Notes under the pieces: generated by a model | Told to the model about the DNA's origin: nothing | Seen by the model: only the letters and a program-made list of their open reading frames with translations | Database searches by the model: none | Translations under genes and position numbers: made by a program | In this document: in pieces, positions 34,242-46,299 of the stretch | Numbering within the stretch: position 1 is the first letter of the stretch | Layout of the letters: every line of letters begins with the position of its first letter | Source of the DNA: Limnoperna fortunei | Lineage: Eukaryota > Mollusca > Bivalvia > Mytilida > Modiolidae | DNA length: 64,000 bases | Direction: 5' to 3' | Assembly: GCA_944474755.1 (NCBI GenBank) | Contig: OX104117.1 | Location: 61,929,522-61,993,521 of the forward strand

Positions 34242-37200
34242 GTATGTATTTTACTTTTCGGGGTTGCTGGGAAAGATTTTGTTTTGTCAATAAGATATCT
34301 GTTTATATTCTACAGCAATATCTACATCCATAATTATATTACCTTTTTTAGGGGAATACACGACTAAAGTAAATTGTGTTATACTGGATTATATTTACAT
34401 TTAGTTCAGTGTTTAAAGATTTTGCTATAATAAAATATCATATTTTATGTACAATCTAAAACGAGAGATATTTTATGAATAAAAGCTTAATTACTCTTTA
34501 TAATACTCTATTTAGAACAGATATGATCTAACATAATTACTGTTATTACAATGGAAACTGTTTTAATATGTTAAGTAGTCATCAATTAACTACAGTTTAC
34601 GTTAAAGCCAAGAAATTTTCATGTCGATGGTAATTAACGCCGATCAGTGAATGTGTATTTCCTCCAATACAAACTGTGAAAACTTTTTTTTTAAATCAAA
34701 TTCTGTGTTAAATAATCATAGCTACGTAAGTTAGAAAATGTTGCATACACAGTAACAAACCATTATTGTTAATTTTTTCATCGATAGTTGTACATATAGA
34801 GTCTACGTTTTACAATTTATGTTTAAATATTTTTACGCATTTCAAAATTACACTTGAAACCTTAAATATCTATGTTTTTAGTCAAGCGAAGCGACAAGAT
34901 TATCTTATCGTTCCAACTGTAATTGATTTTATGATCATATTTTGCATAAAATATGAAATACGTATCGTAAATATATCAGTTCCGTATAACATGGCCAAAA
35001 CATTGAAATAGATGTAATTACAAAATCTAAATGTTGTTTGTTTTAGTTTTATTCATCTTAAATGACATACAACTGTTATCTGAATGATCATTGTTCAAAC
35101 TAGAAAAAAACATTTTCATAGGATGTTTTGCTTGCTCTGGACTTCACTCAGATGTATAATATGGCTACATGTAGCATTTGCAAAGATAATCATGATATCC
35201 CATGCAAAGATGACAAATAATTCTAAAAGTAGACTGTACCCAATGTAAAAATAACAAAAAGAATTTTAAATAAAAAAACTTTCAATTTGCAAAGTACAAC
35301 ACTTTGTTGTAACCGAAAACTTTGATGCTTTACGGGAAAATTTAGAAAACATTTTCAATGAAGACATTTTCTTCATAACGAGTTTAGGTTTGTTTGAATA
35401 AAAATGAAATTTTGGCTTATTATTATTTTTTGAAAATAAACTAAAATTTATACTAAAAATTTGGTAAAATCAGCACACATTAAAATATTTTTGAAATCTT
35501 TAAAAGAAGGAACATTATTGTATTAAGTTATTAAAACATGTATTTTTGACAGCATTATGGGCTACACGGCAAACGGAGGAGACGGCAGGAAACCGAGAGT
35601 TACATGTGAAAACAACTCTGAGAGAACTGATAATCTACATCGTCTTTCTGGTGGTTCTATGTGTAGGTTTGTATCGAACTTGACAAAGTTGTAAAGATAA
35701 TGTTCCCTTTTCATGAATACATGTAGTGAGAACTTAAATCATAAGATTGTAAACTATATTGTTGTTGAACATGCGTATAATGCATATTAAAAGCAATATC
35801 ATTTAAAATTTAGTTGCCAATATATGTAGTGAATGTGAACATTTTTATATTCAAAAATGATATTTTTATTAATCAATGACAAGTGTAAAAATAATAGTAA
35901 AGACAACTGTTATCTAATAGGTGTGACAAATATGATTCATGGATGTAATAAAAATACATAATTGCAGTGACCTTTGGAATGACAAGTACTACAATGTATT
36001 ACTACACTAAAGTGATGAATGATTTGTTCCTGTCCACACCAGCAGCGGACGGTGGCGGAACCTTCACAACTATCTCAAATGTCAACGACTTCTGGAAGGT
36101 AAGGTTATCAATCGTTGTTCATTTGACTTGACCATTTATGTTTGCTGTTTTGTTTTGTGTTTTTCTTTAAAGCATTTTATTAACAAACTACAAAATAGCT
36201 ATTATATTCCCAACTGATAAAAAACTAAACAATGTGAGAAATATCGTAAGCTCTTCTAAACAACAACGTTTGAAATGTTTGTTTAAAGAATCAAACTAAA
36301 TATATTATTATGAACTAATGGATCAAAGAGTGATTATCGCATGTGCAAACTTGTGCATACTACTGGACATGATCAACAGAGCTTAAATGACACTCATTCT
36401 ACAGATAAATTATTTCAAATAAAACTTTCGATTTTTAATCGATTGCAGGCTAATGTTGAAACGTTTTTTTTTAAAATTAGGTAGTATTTTGTTTACCAAG
36501 ATCTTAAAAAAAAAATGAACCTATTTGAAATACTTATCTTAATGAACCATTACAATGCAATATCAGAATACTGCAAATATGCATTAGTCTTGCCAAACAT
36601 ATTGTTTAAACAGCAAATTGACCAACACATATCTAAAAAAATCATATAGTGTAGACATTTACATATATAAAATTTAAGGATTAGATGAATACACACTATC
36701 AATATTGAACATGCTTGTATGATTTAATGGTTTTGAATACAACATATGTATTATAATTTATTGTAGTTTGCAAAAGATCCTCTACTTAGTGGTTTGTATT
36801 GGGAGCAATGGTACAACAATGACGATGTCCCAAAAGAACAACTTGGTTACATCTACTATGAAAACAAGCTTCTTGGAGTACCACGAATAAGACAACTGAA
36901 GGTCAGCAGTAATTCGTGTCAGGTCCACGATGACTTCAAAGATGTCATTCGTGAGTGTTTTGATTCCTACTCTGAGAACTTAGAAGACAAAACCTCAGAC
37001 ACGACCCATGCAAACTACACAGGGTAAGATTTTTTTAATTAAAGATAATAAAAATTCGAAATAAATGCTTCTTCTGCCATTTTTGGTCAAGATTTATGTT
37101 CCGTTAAAGTTTCTATGATACTTTAATGATGTAGTGTTTGCTACTATAACGTGTGTTGCGTTAAATTCATTCAGTCTATCAATCACAATTTAGATAAAAA

Positions 37201-40200
37201 CATTACTTGTCTAAATAAGTTGTGGATGGACATATAATCTATTACTATGTTCATTGTCATACTATATATTCGTACACATTGTTATTGCTGTTATATAGAT
37301 GGACCTATCAGACTGAAAAGCAGTTAGATGGAGGATCACATTGGGGCATGTTAGCAACATACAGCGGCGCAGGATATGTTCAGGACATGACGTCAAGAAG
37401 AAACTCATCAGAAGCCATCATTAATTATTTGTTTGACAATCTTTGGATTACACGAGGAACTAGAGCAGTGTTTATAGACTTTACTGTGTACAATGCCAAC
37501 ATCAATCTGTTTTGTGTTGTGAGGTAGGTTGAACCAAAAGATTAAACATTTAATCAAGATACTTAGCTTATCCTTACAAAACAGTTCAAGAGAAATTATT
37601 TTTGAGGAATGCCTGGGAAGTATTTGTATTCAAGTTAAGAATCAAGCGAAAAAAAACCATCGGTTTACAAATGGACATATTTGAATGTAGAAAGTAAATT
37701 TTAATATCCACCAAGAAATTATAAGTTAACTTATAGTAACTTTTGAACAATCAAGCAATCTTGATCTAATGACCTTTATCTAATTTGGTTGTACATGTAT
37801 CTTACAATAAATATTTCATTCATTAGATTGCTGGTAGAATTTCCTGCGACTGGAGGTGCTATACCGTCGTACACATTCCGTACTGTTAAGCTGATCAGAT
37901 ATGTCACAGTAACAGACTTCTTCATCCTTGCCTGTGAATTTATCTTTATTTTGTTTATTGTGTACTACATAGTTGAGGAATCTATTGAGGTTTGTAACTT
38001 GTTATATTCCTGATAATGTAAATTGTTTATATTATTGTTTGCTATGCTTTGATCTTTGCAGATTGTCCCCATGTCAGCGCGCCACTTTCATATAATAGTT
38101 TTACGTGTTTTTAATATAGCAAGAAATCTTTACCACTAACCTATGAATTGCGCTGAAGTGTATCATTGGCCATTCATGTCACAATTGTGATGTTTTTATC
38201 GGCTTGCATTTTTCTAACGCGATACTTATTAAAAGCATTGCGATATTTGTTAAAAACACCGCGATACTTCTTAAAAGCATACATCACAATTTTTTACCTG
38301 AACGGCCACTGATACTGGTGTAACAGTAAAAGTCGTTGGCGAAAGAACAATTTTTCTTCTAATCAGGGTACATAAGTAAGTAAATAAGTACATAAGTAAA
38401 TAAGTATCATGACATACCTTGTATATTTCCTTAACTTTAGGTGTGTAGCCACATATGGTTGAAAAGATAAATATAAACAAAACTAAATTTATTCATGTTG
38501 CTCAGTATAAACTCAACAAAGGTTTATGTTATAAGTTAATTATGTATTTCATAGTAAATAGATTATAACTGCAATAAAAATTATGGATGTATACCGTATT
38601 TGGTTTATTTTTTAGTTATTGAACGGTAAATTCTTTACAGAACTTCGAATTAAATTTCTTAATATTATAGATTAAGAAACACAAGTTGGCTTATCTTAAA
38701 AGTGTGTGGAACATCTTGGATATCATTGTCATCATTATTGCCATCTTGTGTATTGCTTTCGACATATATCGTACGCTCGCAGTGGACAGCAAACTGAAAA
38801 AGCTGTTGGAGAATCCTGAGAAGTATCCAGACTTTGAGAATCTCAGTTACTGGCAGACGAGATTTGATAATGCCATTGCTATTGCTGTGTTCTTTGCTTG
38901 GATTAAGGTAACATTCTTTTTAAAAATTAAGGTGTTATTAATTGATTAGATTTACCTTAAAAAAGATATTAATTCAATAACGTCAAATAATCATTGAATG
39001 ACATGAATTAGTAGTTTTGTAAGAATGGCGGGTTGGGAAACAGCAAACACAATATATTTTAAGAATGGTCTGAACTATTTTCGTTTCAAAAATTTTGAAG
39101 GCACATTTAGGAAATTACTAGAAGGTTAGAGAAGATAGCCGAAGCACCCGGTTAGGGTAGAACACGCCTTAAGTGAAGCTAAAATTTAAAAATAAAATAG
39201 ATAAACCCACACAAATATTATTTACTTCAAATTCCATATCTACTAAAATATAGATCTTGAGGACTATAATTCTCAAAGGCATTTCTACAATGATTTTAAA
39301 GGAGAAATACAATTAGCTTAATACAATTATCGACCTACAGTATAAAAAATCATAATGCGATACGGGAAATTGCGTATTTGGTAGTCGACATCACGAATAA
39401 TATATTATTGAATAATTATTATGTCCGTACTCCCTTCCGTTGGAAATATTCACTAAAATGTTTTATGTTTTCTAAAGATCTTCAAGTACATCAGCTTCAA
39501 CAAGACCATGACCCAGCTGTCATCAACTTTGGGAAAATGCGCCAAAGATTTAGCTGGTTTTGCTGTCATGTTTTTCATCATTTTCTTAGCCTTCACACAG
39601 CTTGGCTATCTTTTGTTTGGTACACAGGTCAAGGACTTTAGTAGTTTTCAGAACTCATTGTAAGTTATTAAAATTTAGTGAATACCACCTTCATTGGTAT
39701 ATTAACAGTACTGAACATATTTTTAAAACAAGTAAAGATTGTTCATTTCCACAATGCATATACATACTACAAGTGAATGTATTTTGGTGAGGGGCTTTTT
39801 GCGTGCCAAATGAAAACTTTTTACCGCGTATGATTCAGCTAAAAGTGCCATTTAAAGATGAAGAAGGGTACTTTGTGAAATCGACAATTTTTTTCTCTCG
39901 AGACATTCAGCGTTTTGAAATATGGCTGTTTTCATTTTGATATTGCGATTTTCCATAATAAATTTGACCTTAATTAGAACGGAAATATACGTTAGGGACA
40001 ATCTATTGTTGTCTATTTGAAATCTTTTGCGTAATGTCGTCTGCAGTTATGGCGGGAAAAGTCTCACGGTTTGTCCAATTACCATTGAACGTGAAGAAAG
40101 CAGACGAACTTTTCTGCACAACGCAAGGTCCAATTAGAAACAACAGTGCTGACTTTTTATGTAAATTTCCGTACAGTATAAAACATGGGCAGGTTATTGT

Positions 40201-43200
40201 ATCTAAATTTTTTCTACTGGATTTTCGTTATAAAACGGTAAAATATTGAATACTCAAAATGCCAGCAACAATTTTTTCCAAAGGGTGTGGCATTTAGTAT
40301 AGTTAGTTATTTTGTAAACAATTATTTTGGGGAAAAAATTATAAACTGGTGTAATGTCAATAAAATATCATTGAACAATACAATGTCAGATGCGCGCTTC
40401 TAATCAAGAAACATAAGTAGCGCTCATGCCCATACTCTATTCAAAATCAAAATTATTAAGATCTTGTAGAAATTGTATCATCAAAATTCAATTACTTTCT
40501 GAGGTAATTGTGATCATTTTATGGTTTAATGTCTAATTAAATATACAGAGTAAATGAATAGATGCAATTACAGGTTATTAATAAAACAATTAATGTAGTA
40601 CAGCTTGATGTTTATGTCATAATATAAGATTTACGATAAAATCGAAGTCAAGATATATTAAATATGACAAACTTTGACCAGTTTGCACTATTTTGTTTAT
40701 TAAGCTTCACATTGTTCCGTATCATCTTGGGAGATTTTGACTTCGCACAGCTCGAGGCAGCCAACCGAGTCCTTGGTCCAATCTTCTTTATGCTATTCGT
40801 GTTCTTCGTGTTCTTTGTTCTGATCAACATGTTCTTGGCTATCATCAACGACACATACTCTGAGGTCAAAGGTGACATGGCTAACCAGAAGAACGAGTTT
40901 GAGATGACCGACTATTTCAAGAAAGTAGGCACTCTTTAATGTTTTATTCAGTACTAACTTCAGGCTTTCTACAAATGTTAAGGTTCTTTTAAGATTTGAA
41001 AAACACTTTTTATAATGTTTTATAGTAATAAATGTAATGTTTTATTAAGTATTCCTATTTGCATTCCTATTTTGTTTGTTGTCTAAAATCAAACAATAGT
41101 TCATTTTTAACCAGCATTTAAAACAACTCATAATTGTATGTAACAGGGATACATGAAGATGATTGACAAATTGAACTTTAAAAGAGATAAGATTGTTGAC
41201 ATCCAAAAGGCCCTCAGATCTGCCGACATCAACAAAGATAAACAGCTTGACTTTGACGAATGGCGTCAGGATCTTAAAACGTAAGTTTTATGATTGTACA
41301 TTATGTACATTTCAGGAAGGATATATTAATTTTTGTAGAGTGGTTTACATATTGTAAAGGAAAACATGTGGATAGATATTTAGAAAAGTGTGTCACGATA
41401 AACATCGGAATAGAAATTGTAGAGTACAATATTGACGGTAACAACTAAACATAATGGTAAGCACACCACAACTGGCAGAGATTGATTAAATATTTATTTC
41501 AGGGACATTTTACATTTCGAAAAAAATTTTCATTTGAAATTATTAACAATACGTCAGTTTTGTCTTTACATATATGCTAGTTGATAAAGTAGTTCATCTG
41601 CTATTCACCACGTCGTCTGTCAACACTGAGATTGCGAGTTAAAGCGCAAATGCAGGCTGTTTTAATTGACCATAATTGCGAGTTTTCCTATCGAATGTCC
41701 GGGGTTTCTCCGGGTACCTCAGCATCCTCCCCCAAATAAAACCAGGACGCCATGATATAGCTGACAAATAACTGAAAGTGGCATACAAGTTGGCATTCAC
41801 ACTATATATCTATTGCAATTTGTTTAAATGGATATTACAAGGTGAAAACGCAAGTAAGATTCTTTAAACCTAAATAATGTAAAATAATAGTTTATTCTTA
41901 CAAACGGTATAAGCGAAAATTGTTTTTTCTTTAATATAATTGTGGAAAAATGACGTATTAATTGATCTTCTTAAATTAAAAAAAGTCAAATGCAATATAA
42001 AAGATAAAAAAGGAAGCAAAGTCTAAAAGATAAAAAAGGAAGTAAAGTCAGAAAGATTGCATTGCACACAATAACCGCTTAATCTCTGAGATCATAGGAA
42101 TTCAAACTTACGTACGTTCTTTTTATTTATACATTTATCTTCCTAATTTGAATGCACATATTTTATTTACCATTTAAATATTGATATTAGGTTGTTACTC
42201 TGGCGAAATTATCTCGTGCATTTTGTATCTGTAATTGCAAATGTTACATTTAAACCTATATCTAAATAATTGCTGCTGCGTTAACATGTATTCCATTTTC
42301 TTTTCAGTCGAGGTTATGCTGATGGTGAAATAGAAGCTCTTTTTGCCAAATATGATACTGATGGTGACCGAATCCTTGATGAAACTGAACAGAAGAGCAT
42401 GCAGGCTGACTTGAATGACCAAAAGGTGTTTGAATACATTATTTCTTTAAAATGTTGCAAAAAAATATAAATGTAATTTGTGTTGTTTGTAAATTGATTT
42501 TCCTAAAATGGTATTTATTACATTGAAAAAACTGTATTAATTGCTGAAACCAACACTATTTAGAAACATAATCCAATAAAAACTGTTTTCTCGTAACTTT
42601 ATTCTTCTTTGGAATTTAAAAGTGTTTATACCTTGGAATTATCATGTAATCAACAATGAGAACGGATTGAAAAGAATTGTTATAAAGCTTTTGTTTCTAA
42701 TAGAATGCAAAGTTCACCTTTTTTGTTGTAGACTGCCCTAAACAAAGAATTTAATGATTTAGAGAAATCGGGAATCAGACCAGACTCAGCAAAAAGATCG
42801 AGCAGCCGTGTTAGTTTCAACGATGACAGCGGTGAAGACAGCGACGATGAAGGAAGTAGAACAAAATCATCACGATCAGGCAAACCATCAAACGGAGTAT
42901 CATACGAAGAATTTACAGTGTTGTCACGCAGAGTTGATAGAATGGAACATTCTATAGGCAGTATAGTATCAAAGATAGATGCAGTTCTAGTCAAATTAGA
43001 AGCTATGGAAAAAGCAAAATTAAAAAGAAGAGAAACAATGGGCAAAATTTTAGACAGTATTACAGAGGTAAATCTTAATGTAATGTGACAAATATTTATT
43101 TGAATTTTGAGCGACTTTTCAGAATGCAAACAATTATGACAGCTTTTCATAAGGATTTTTGTTTAATTTCAACCTTTCATGTTACTTAATGAAATTCGTA

Positions 43201-45994
43201 AGTCTGAGTTATCATAATGGAAACGGTAACATATGGACTTAAAAGCGTAGTTTTTCTTATTTTTTCCTTTAGAAAAATATTGTACTGTAATTTACATAAA
43301 CATTTTAAATGATATAATCAAGGGATCTTTGGTACAGTCGGCTTAAGTATAAAGTACAAAAACATATACCCAAAACTCTGTACGAGACATAGGCATTACT
43401 AGGTTTTCACATAAAATAGTTTCACATAATACGTTTTGACCACATGAACAATTACTAATAGTATTTATAATTATTACTCATTAAGCATTTTTAATGATAA
43501 TTTGCTTTCTTTTTTAAATTTGTTCTGATTTCTACTCTTGTGTAAAAGACCATAAAACTAATATCCAACATAAAAAAAATTTAGATTTATGTATGAGAAC
43601 GTGACCAGAAATATAGTATATGGGTTTCTCCGTAGGTGATTAAACCAAAATGTTTTTTTTCAGTAATTTGGATTTTCTTTTAACGGGCTGTATCAGAGGA
43701 CTAATTTAAATCTTCTGATGTAAAGATCCCAGTAGATGTCATTGCTAAACATAAATATTTGGACAAAATATAATACAAACATATAATTCATGGTTTTTTT
43801 TAAATATGTGCATGACATTTAAAGGTTAAGGAAATACATGTTTTATTTGCAAACTCTTTTCCCATATACTTCTATTCCATAAAAGCAAATCTTTATAAAT
43901 TCTATACACAAATTCACATAATACAATGTCGGTGATTAATAATTTTCTAAACGTGTCTTCTTTGTTGCAATAGTCTGATGGAAATAGCGATGAAGCTAAA
44001 AGGGAACAGATGGAAAGATTAGTAAGAGAAGAGTTAGAGAGGTGGGATTCAGAAACTTCTTTTTCCCCCAGTGGTAGAGGCGCATCCCCCAATAGTAGCC
44101 ATTCGGCCAGGGGAGTCAGATCAAGATCAAGACCAGGCTCAGGACATAATGAAGCAGTAAGTATTGCAAAAGGAACATAAATTGAGAATTAATCCTTGGG
44201 AAATATCATATGCACATCAACGACTAAGGATGAAGAAAACTAAGTTAAATAATCAATGGGAAAAGCTTTTGACGTACAATATAAGATTTATATGTAATAA
44301 ACAAATTTTATTCGAAAAAATTATTTATTTATTTATTTTTATATTTAAAATGCTTGAAAAGGTGACAGAATATAGAGGTTTTTATAACGTTTTCTGTTAT
44401 CGCTAAAATAGAACCTATAGTAATATAATGACAGAATAGCACAATAAACAATTATTTGTATTTTTGTAAGACTTCAGATGTTTAAATGGTAAATCTTGCA
44501 CGTGTACTATCGCATGCTTCTTAATGTTACTTTTTGGAGATAAAGACTTGCGCTTTCTAGCAGACGAATACATTTTTTGACTGTCCAATATATAACTCAA
44601 TATGCTCCTATATTACTTTATGTCTTGCATTCATCAAATCTTGAAGTAGGAGTATTTATCAATAACTATAATTGCACATTATTCTTTATTATTGACATTT
44701 GTTCACACTATTTGGTGGTCGTTCACGGTCTCGGGGGTTAGTTTATTAGTAGTCATACATTTGAACTCCCTTTTGCATAAAAATCCATCATTATGTTCAA
44801 CTACCAATAAAATGTTCCAAAACCACAAAACCTAATTCTCAAAATGACATTGCTTAAAACATATTTTTAATTTTTTATCCAAGAAATTTATTAAGCGTTG
44901 CTGTCAGACCTTTGCAGCATTCCACCTTTTGGTTTTTGTTCGGCTATTCTCTATTTTTTCATGTCTTTTGTTAGTATTTGGTTGCTGTATACGTGTTTGG
45001 TGTGTGGGGGTTTGTAGGTGTAGTATTTTGTGATATCTTTGCCGTTATTATTAGCCGTCTTAGGTCATAATGTTTTATATGACTGTTTTTAGCCAATTGG
45101 TATATATTGATATATTTAACACCCTCTCATTTGTGAGTTTAGTTTTTCTTTGTTACTCGTGATTTTTATTATGTTTTAGTTTTGTGTGTTAATGTTGTAT
45201 TTGGTTATATAAGTATCATCTTCTCATAAAGCAATGTAAGTTAAAAGCTTTCTTGTTACTGCTATTAATATAAGATTCGCTGTAATTCACAAAATATTCT
45301 GTCAAAATATAAAAACTTAAATATTACAATTTAAAAATATACGCAATGTATAAATATCCACTGCAGGTACACACCTTTTTATCAGACATGACTTTTTAAA
45401 TTAGTCTAAACGACTTGTTTTCATGTCTCTTTCTAATAATTGCAGTTATATCGGTTTACGTTAGCGTGAAATAAATGCCAGTTTTATTTTCTTCATAATT
45501 CATATTTCTACGAACACATTTTAAAGTGAAAATTGTTTAGAATTTCCGAATAAAATGCTTTATTAAGCAATCTATTGCCATACCAATATAAGCGTCTCAG
45601 TTGAAGTATGGTTGAGGTAGTAGGTCATCAATTATTGATCACATGCCTGTCAACACTGAGATTGTGGGTTTGAGTCTCACTGCAGGATAAACTCGATTTA
45701 AAGATTGCCAGGTTTTTCTAGTGCTCACCAGGTTTTCCGGTGTCCTCCCCAAATAGAGAAAATGCTGAAAATGGTGTTTACATCATTCAAATAAAAACAA
45801 TAACCAAATGTCATGTAATGTAACCTCAAAACAGATTATACAGAACTGTCTTTATACTTAGAAACTATTTATCCTGCTTTTGTCCCACATACTGTAGAAG
45901 AAAGATTAAATGCGGTTCACTACTTTAAAATATGTTTAACACTACATTTTCATTCTCATTTCAGGATTATTTTGATCGACACGACAGAGTCTAA
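34016..45994 (+). CDS. PKD2: Polycystin-2 (TRPP2) paralogue B, 14 coding exons
   Basis: Second, tandem polycystin-2 gene, same orientation, 2556 nt and 851 aa when joined. Exons 2 and 4-11 have exactly the same lengths as in copy A; exons 1, 3, 12 and 13 differ by whole codons and exon 14 is shorter. The same modules are present about seven residues earlier: S1 (~99-119), TOP domain, S2-S6, filter L520-G521-D522, EF loops 612-623 and 646-657, acidic cluster, coiled coil. In exon 7 I count 72 of 79 residues identical to copy A, so the channel core is under constraint and both copies look functional. Differences: exon 1 lacks the RVxP motif (RDDP at the aligned position), and the tail is short, ending Asp-Arg-Val. 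The gene is more compact than A (12.0 versus 18.1 kb start to stop). It lies ~12 kb downstream of A, consistent with tandem duplication. Expression and subunit pairing cannot be read from sequence. Confidence 0.95.
35553..35666 (+). CDS. PKD2: PKD2-B coding exon 2, pre-S1 helix and S1
   Basis: 114 nt, acceptor TTGACAG, donor GTTTGT. Encodes [16 protein letters not shown] and [12 protein letters not shown]. Confidence 0.93.
35968..36098 (+). CDS. PKD2: PKD2-B coding exon 3, end of S1 and start of TOP domain
   Basis: 131 nt. [16 protein letters not shown] is identical to copy A; the following TOP loop is diverged and one codon shorter. The donor is GTAAGG. Confidence 0.93.
36767..37023 (+). 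CDS. PKD2: PKD2-B coding exon 4, TOP domain with cysteine pair
   Basis: 257 nt. Encodes [20 protein letters not shown] and the second cysteine 13 residues later. Confidence 0.95.
37299..37523 (+). CDS. PKD2: PKD2-B coding exon 5, TOP domain core
   Basis: 225 nt. Contains [12 protein letters not shown] and [20 protein letters not shown]. Confidence 0.95.
37827..37989 (+). CDS. PKD2: PKD2-B coding exon 6, end of TOP domain and S2
   Basis: 163 nt. [25 protein letters not shown] and S2 ending YYIVEESIE; donor GTTTGT. Confidence 0.95.
38158..38285. repeat. Copy of the intron-2 minisatellite family in PKD2-B intron 6
   Basis: CATTCATGTCACAATTGTGA, ATCGGCTTGCATTTTT and GCGATACTT-TTAAAAGCAT match 5775-6545, but in a non-equivalent intron, so the family moves independently of the gene duplication. 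Confidence 0.7.
38671..38907 (+). CDS. PKD2: PKD2-B coding exon 7, S3 and S4
   Basis: 79 codons, seven substitutions relative to copy A, mostly in the S3-S4 loop. Confidence 0.95.
39478..39659 (+). CDS. PKD2: PKD2-B coding exon 8, S4-S5 linker and S5
   Basis: 182 nt. [15 protein letters not shown] and RCAKDL-like KCAKDL; acceptor TAAAG, donor GTAAGT. Confidence 0.95.
40705..40924 (+). CDS. PKD2: PKD2-B coding exon 9, pore helix, filter and S6
   Basis: 220 nt. [10 protein letters not shown] filter region and [15 protein letters not shown] after S6, as in copy A. Confidence 0.95.
41147..41280 (+). CDS. PKD2: PKD2-B coding exon 10, EF-hand 1
   Basis: 134 nt. Loop [12 protein letters not shown] keeps all acidic/amide ligand positions seen in copy A. 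Confidence 0.93.
41578..41800 (+). mobile_element. tRNA-derived SINE in PKD2-B intron 10
   Basis: GTCTGTCAACACTGAGATTG, GGGGTTTCTCCGGGTACC, GACGCCATGATATAGCTGAC and AAAGTGGCATACAAG tail; A box eroded. Confidence 0.8.
42308..42425 (+). CDS. PKD2: PKD2-B coding exon 11, EF-hand 2
   Basis: 118 nt. Loop [12 protein letters not shown]; acceptor TTTTCAG, donor GTGTTT (weaker than in copy A). Confidence 0.93.
42732..43067 (+). CDS. PKD2: PKD2-B coding exon 12, acidic cluster and coiled coil
   Basis: 112 codons. [10 protein letters not shown] is identical to copy A and the coiled coil is nearly identical; the linker before it is diverged. Confidence 0.95.
43974..44156 (+). CDS. PKD2: PKD2-B coding exon 13, post-coiled-coil tail
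   Basis: 61 codons. [19 protein letters not shown] then a serine/arginine-rich tail ending HNEA before GTAAGT. Confidence 0.93.
44471..44488 (+). CDS. Candidate 18-nt alternative exon with in-frame stop, PKD2-B intron 13
   Basis: ACT TCA GAT GTT TAA ATG between TTGTAAG and GTAAAT. In frame after exon 13 it gives TSDV then stop, a class I PDZ-ligand-like end. About 38 bp including the downstream GTAAATCTTGCAC is conserved with copy A. Confidence 0.45.
45597..45805 (+). mobile_element. tRNA-derived SINE in PKD2-B intron 13
   Basis: GTCAACACTGAGATTGTGGG, GTCTCACTGCAGG, CCGGTGTCCTCCCC and GCTGAAAATGGTGTTTACA tail. It sits ~160 bp before exon 14; copy A has a SINE at a similar place but in opposite orientation, so the insertions are independent. 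Confidence 0.75.
45965..45994 (+). CDS. PKD2: PKD2-B coding exon 14, short C-terminus
   Basis: Acceptor TTTCAG; nine codons (DYFDRHDRV) and TAA. The following 3'UTR keeps CTCTCTGTGATACACAT with copy A's exon 14. Confidence 0.8.
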   Translation, partial: DYFDRHDRV

Positions 45995-46261
45995 TGGACA
46001 AAATTATTGTTATATGTTTTCAATGTCTCTCTGTGATACACATCATAAATTGTCATCTATTTTACTCAATAGTGAATTATCACTTCAAGTTTTCAGTCTG
46101 TTGATCTGCAACAAAAGTATTTATATTTGTCAAACCAAATATGTAACTCTTATGTTTTAAAACAATTTGTGTATTTTATTTTGCAAACTAACTAAAAGGG
46201 AACAAAGCAAATATTGCAAAAATATTTTGTTTTAGCATTATCTTTTCTACTACGTGTCTAA

Positions 46262-46267
46262 AATAAA
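46262..46267 (+). terminator. Candidate poly(A) signal of PKD2-B
   Basis: First AATAAA after the stop codon (~270 bp downstream), in AT-rich DNA. Only position and consensus support it. Confidence 0.35.
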
Positions 46268-46299
46268 TAATGAAACCGATGGTATTGACACAAATTTAT

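Noticed and set aside
42680..43150. 156-codon minus-strand frame, the longest in the window
   Set aside because: Antisense shadow of PKD2-B exon 12.
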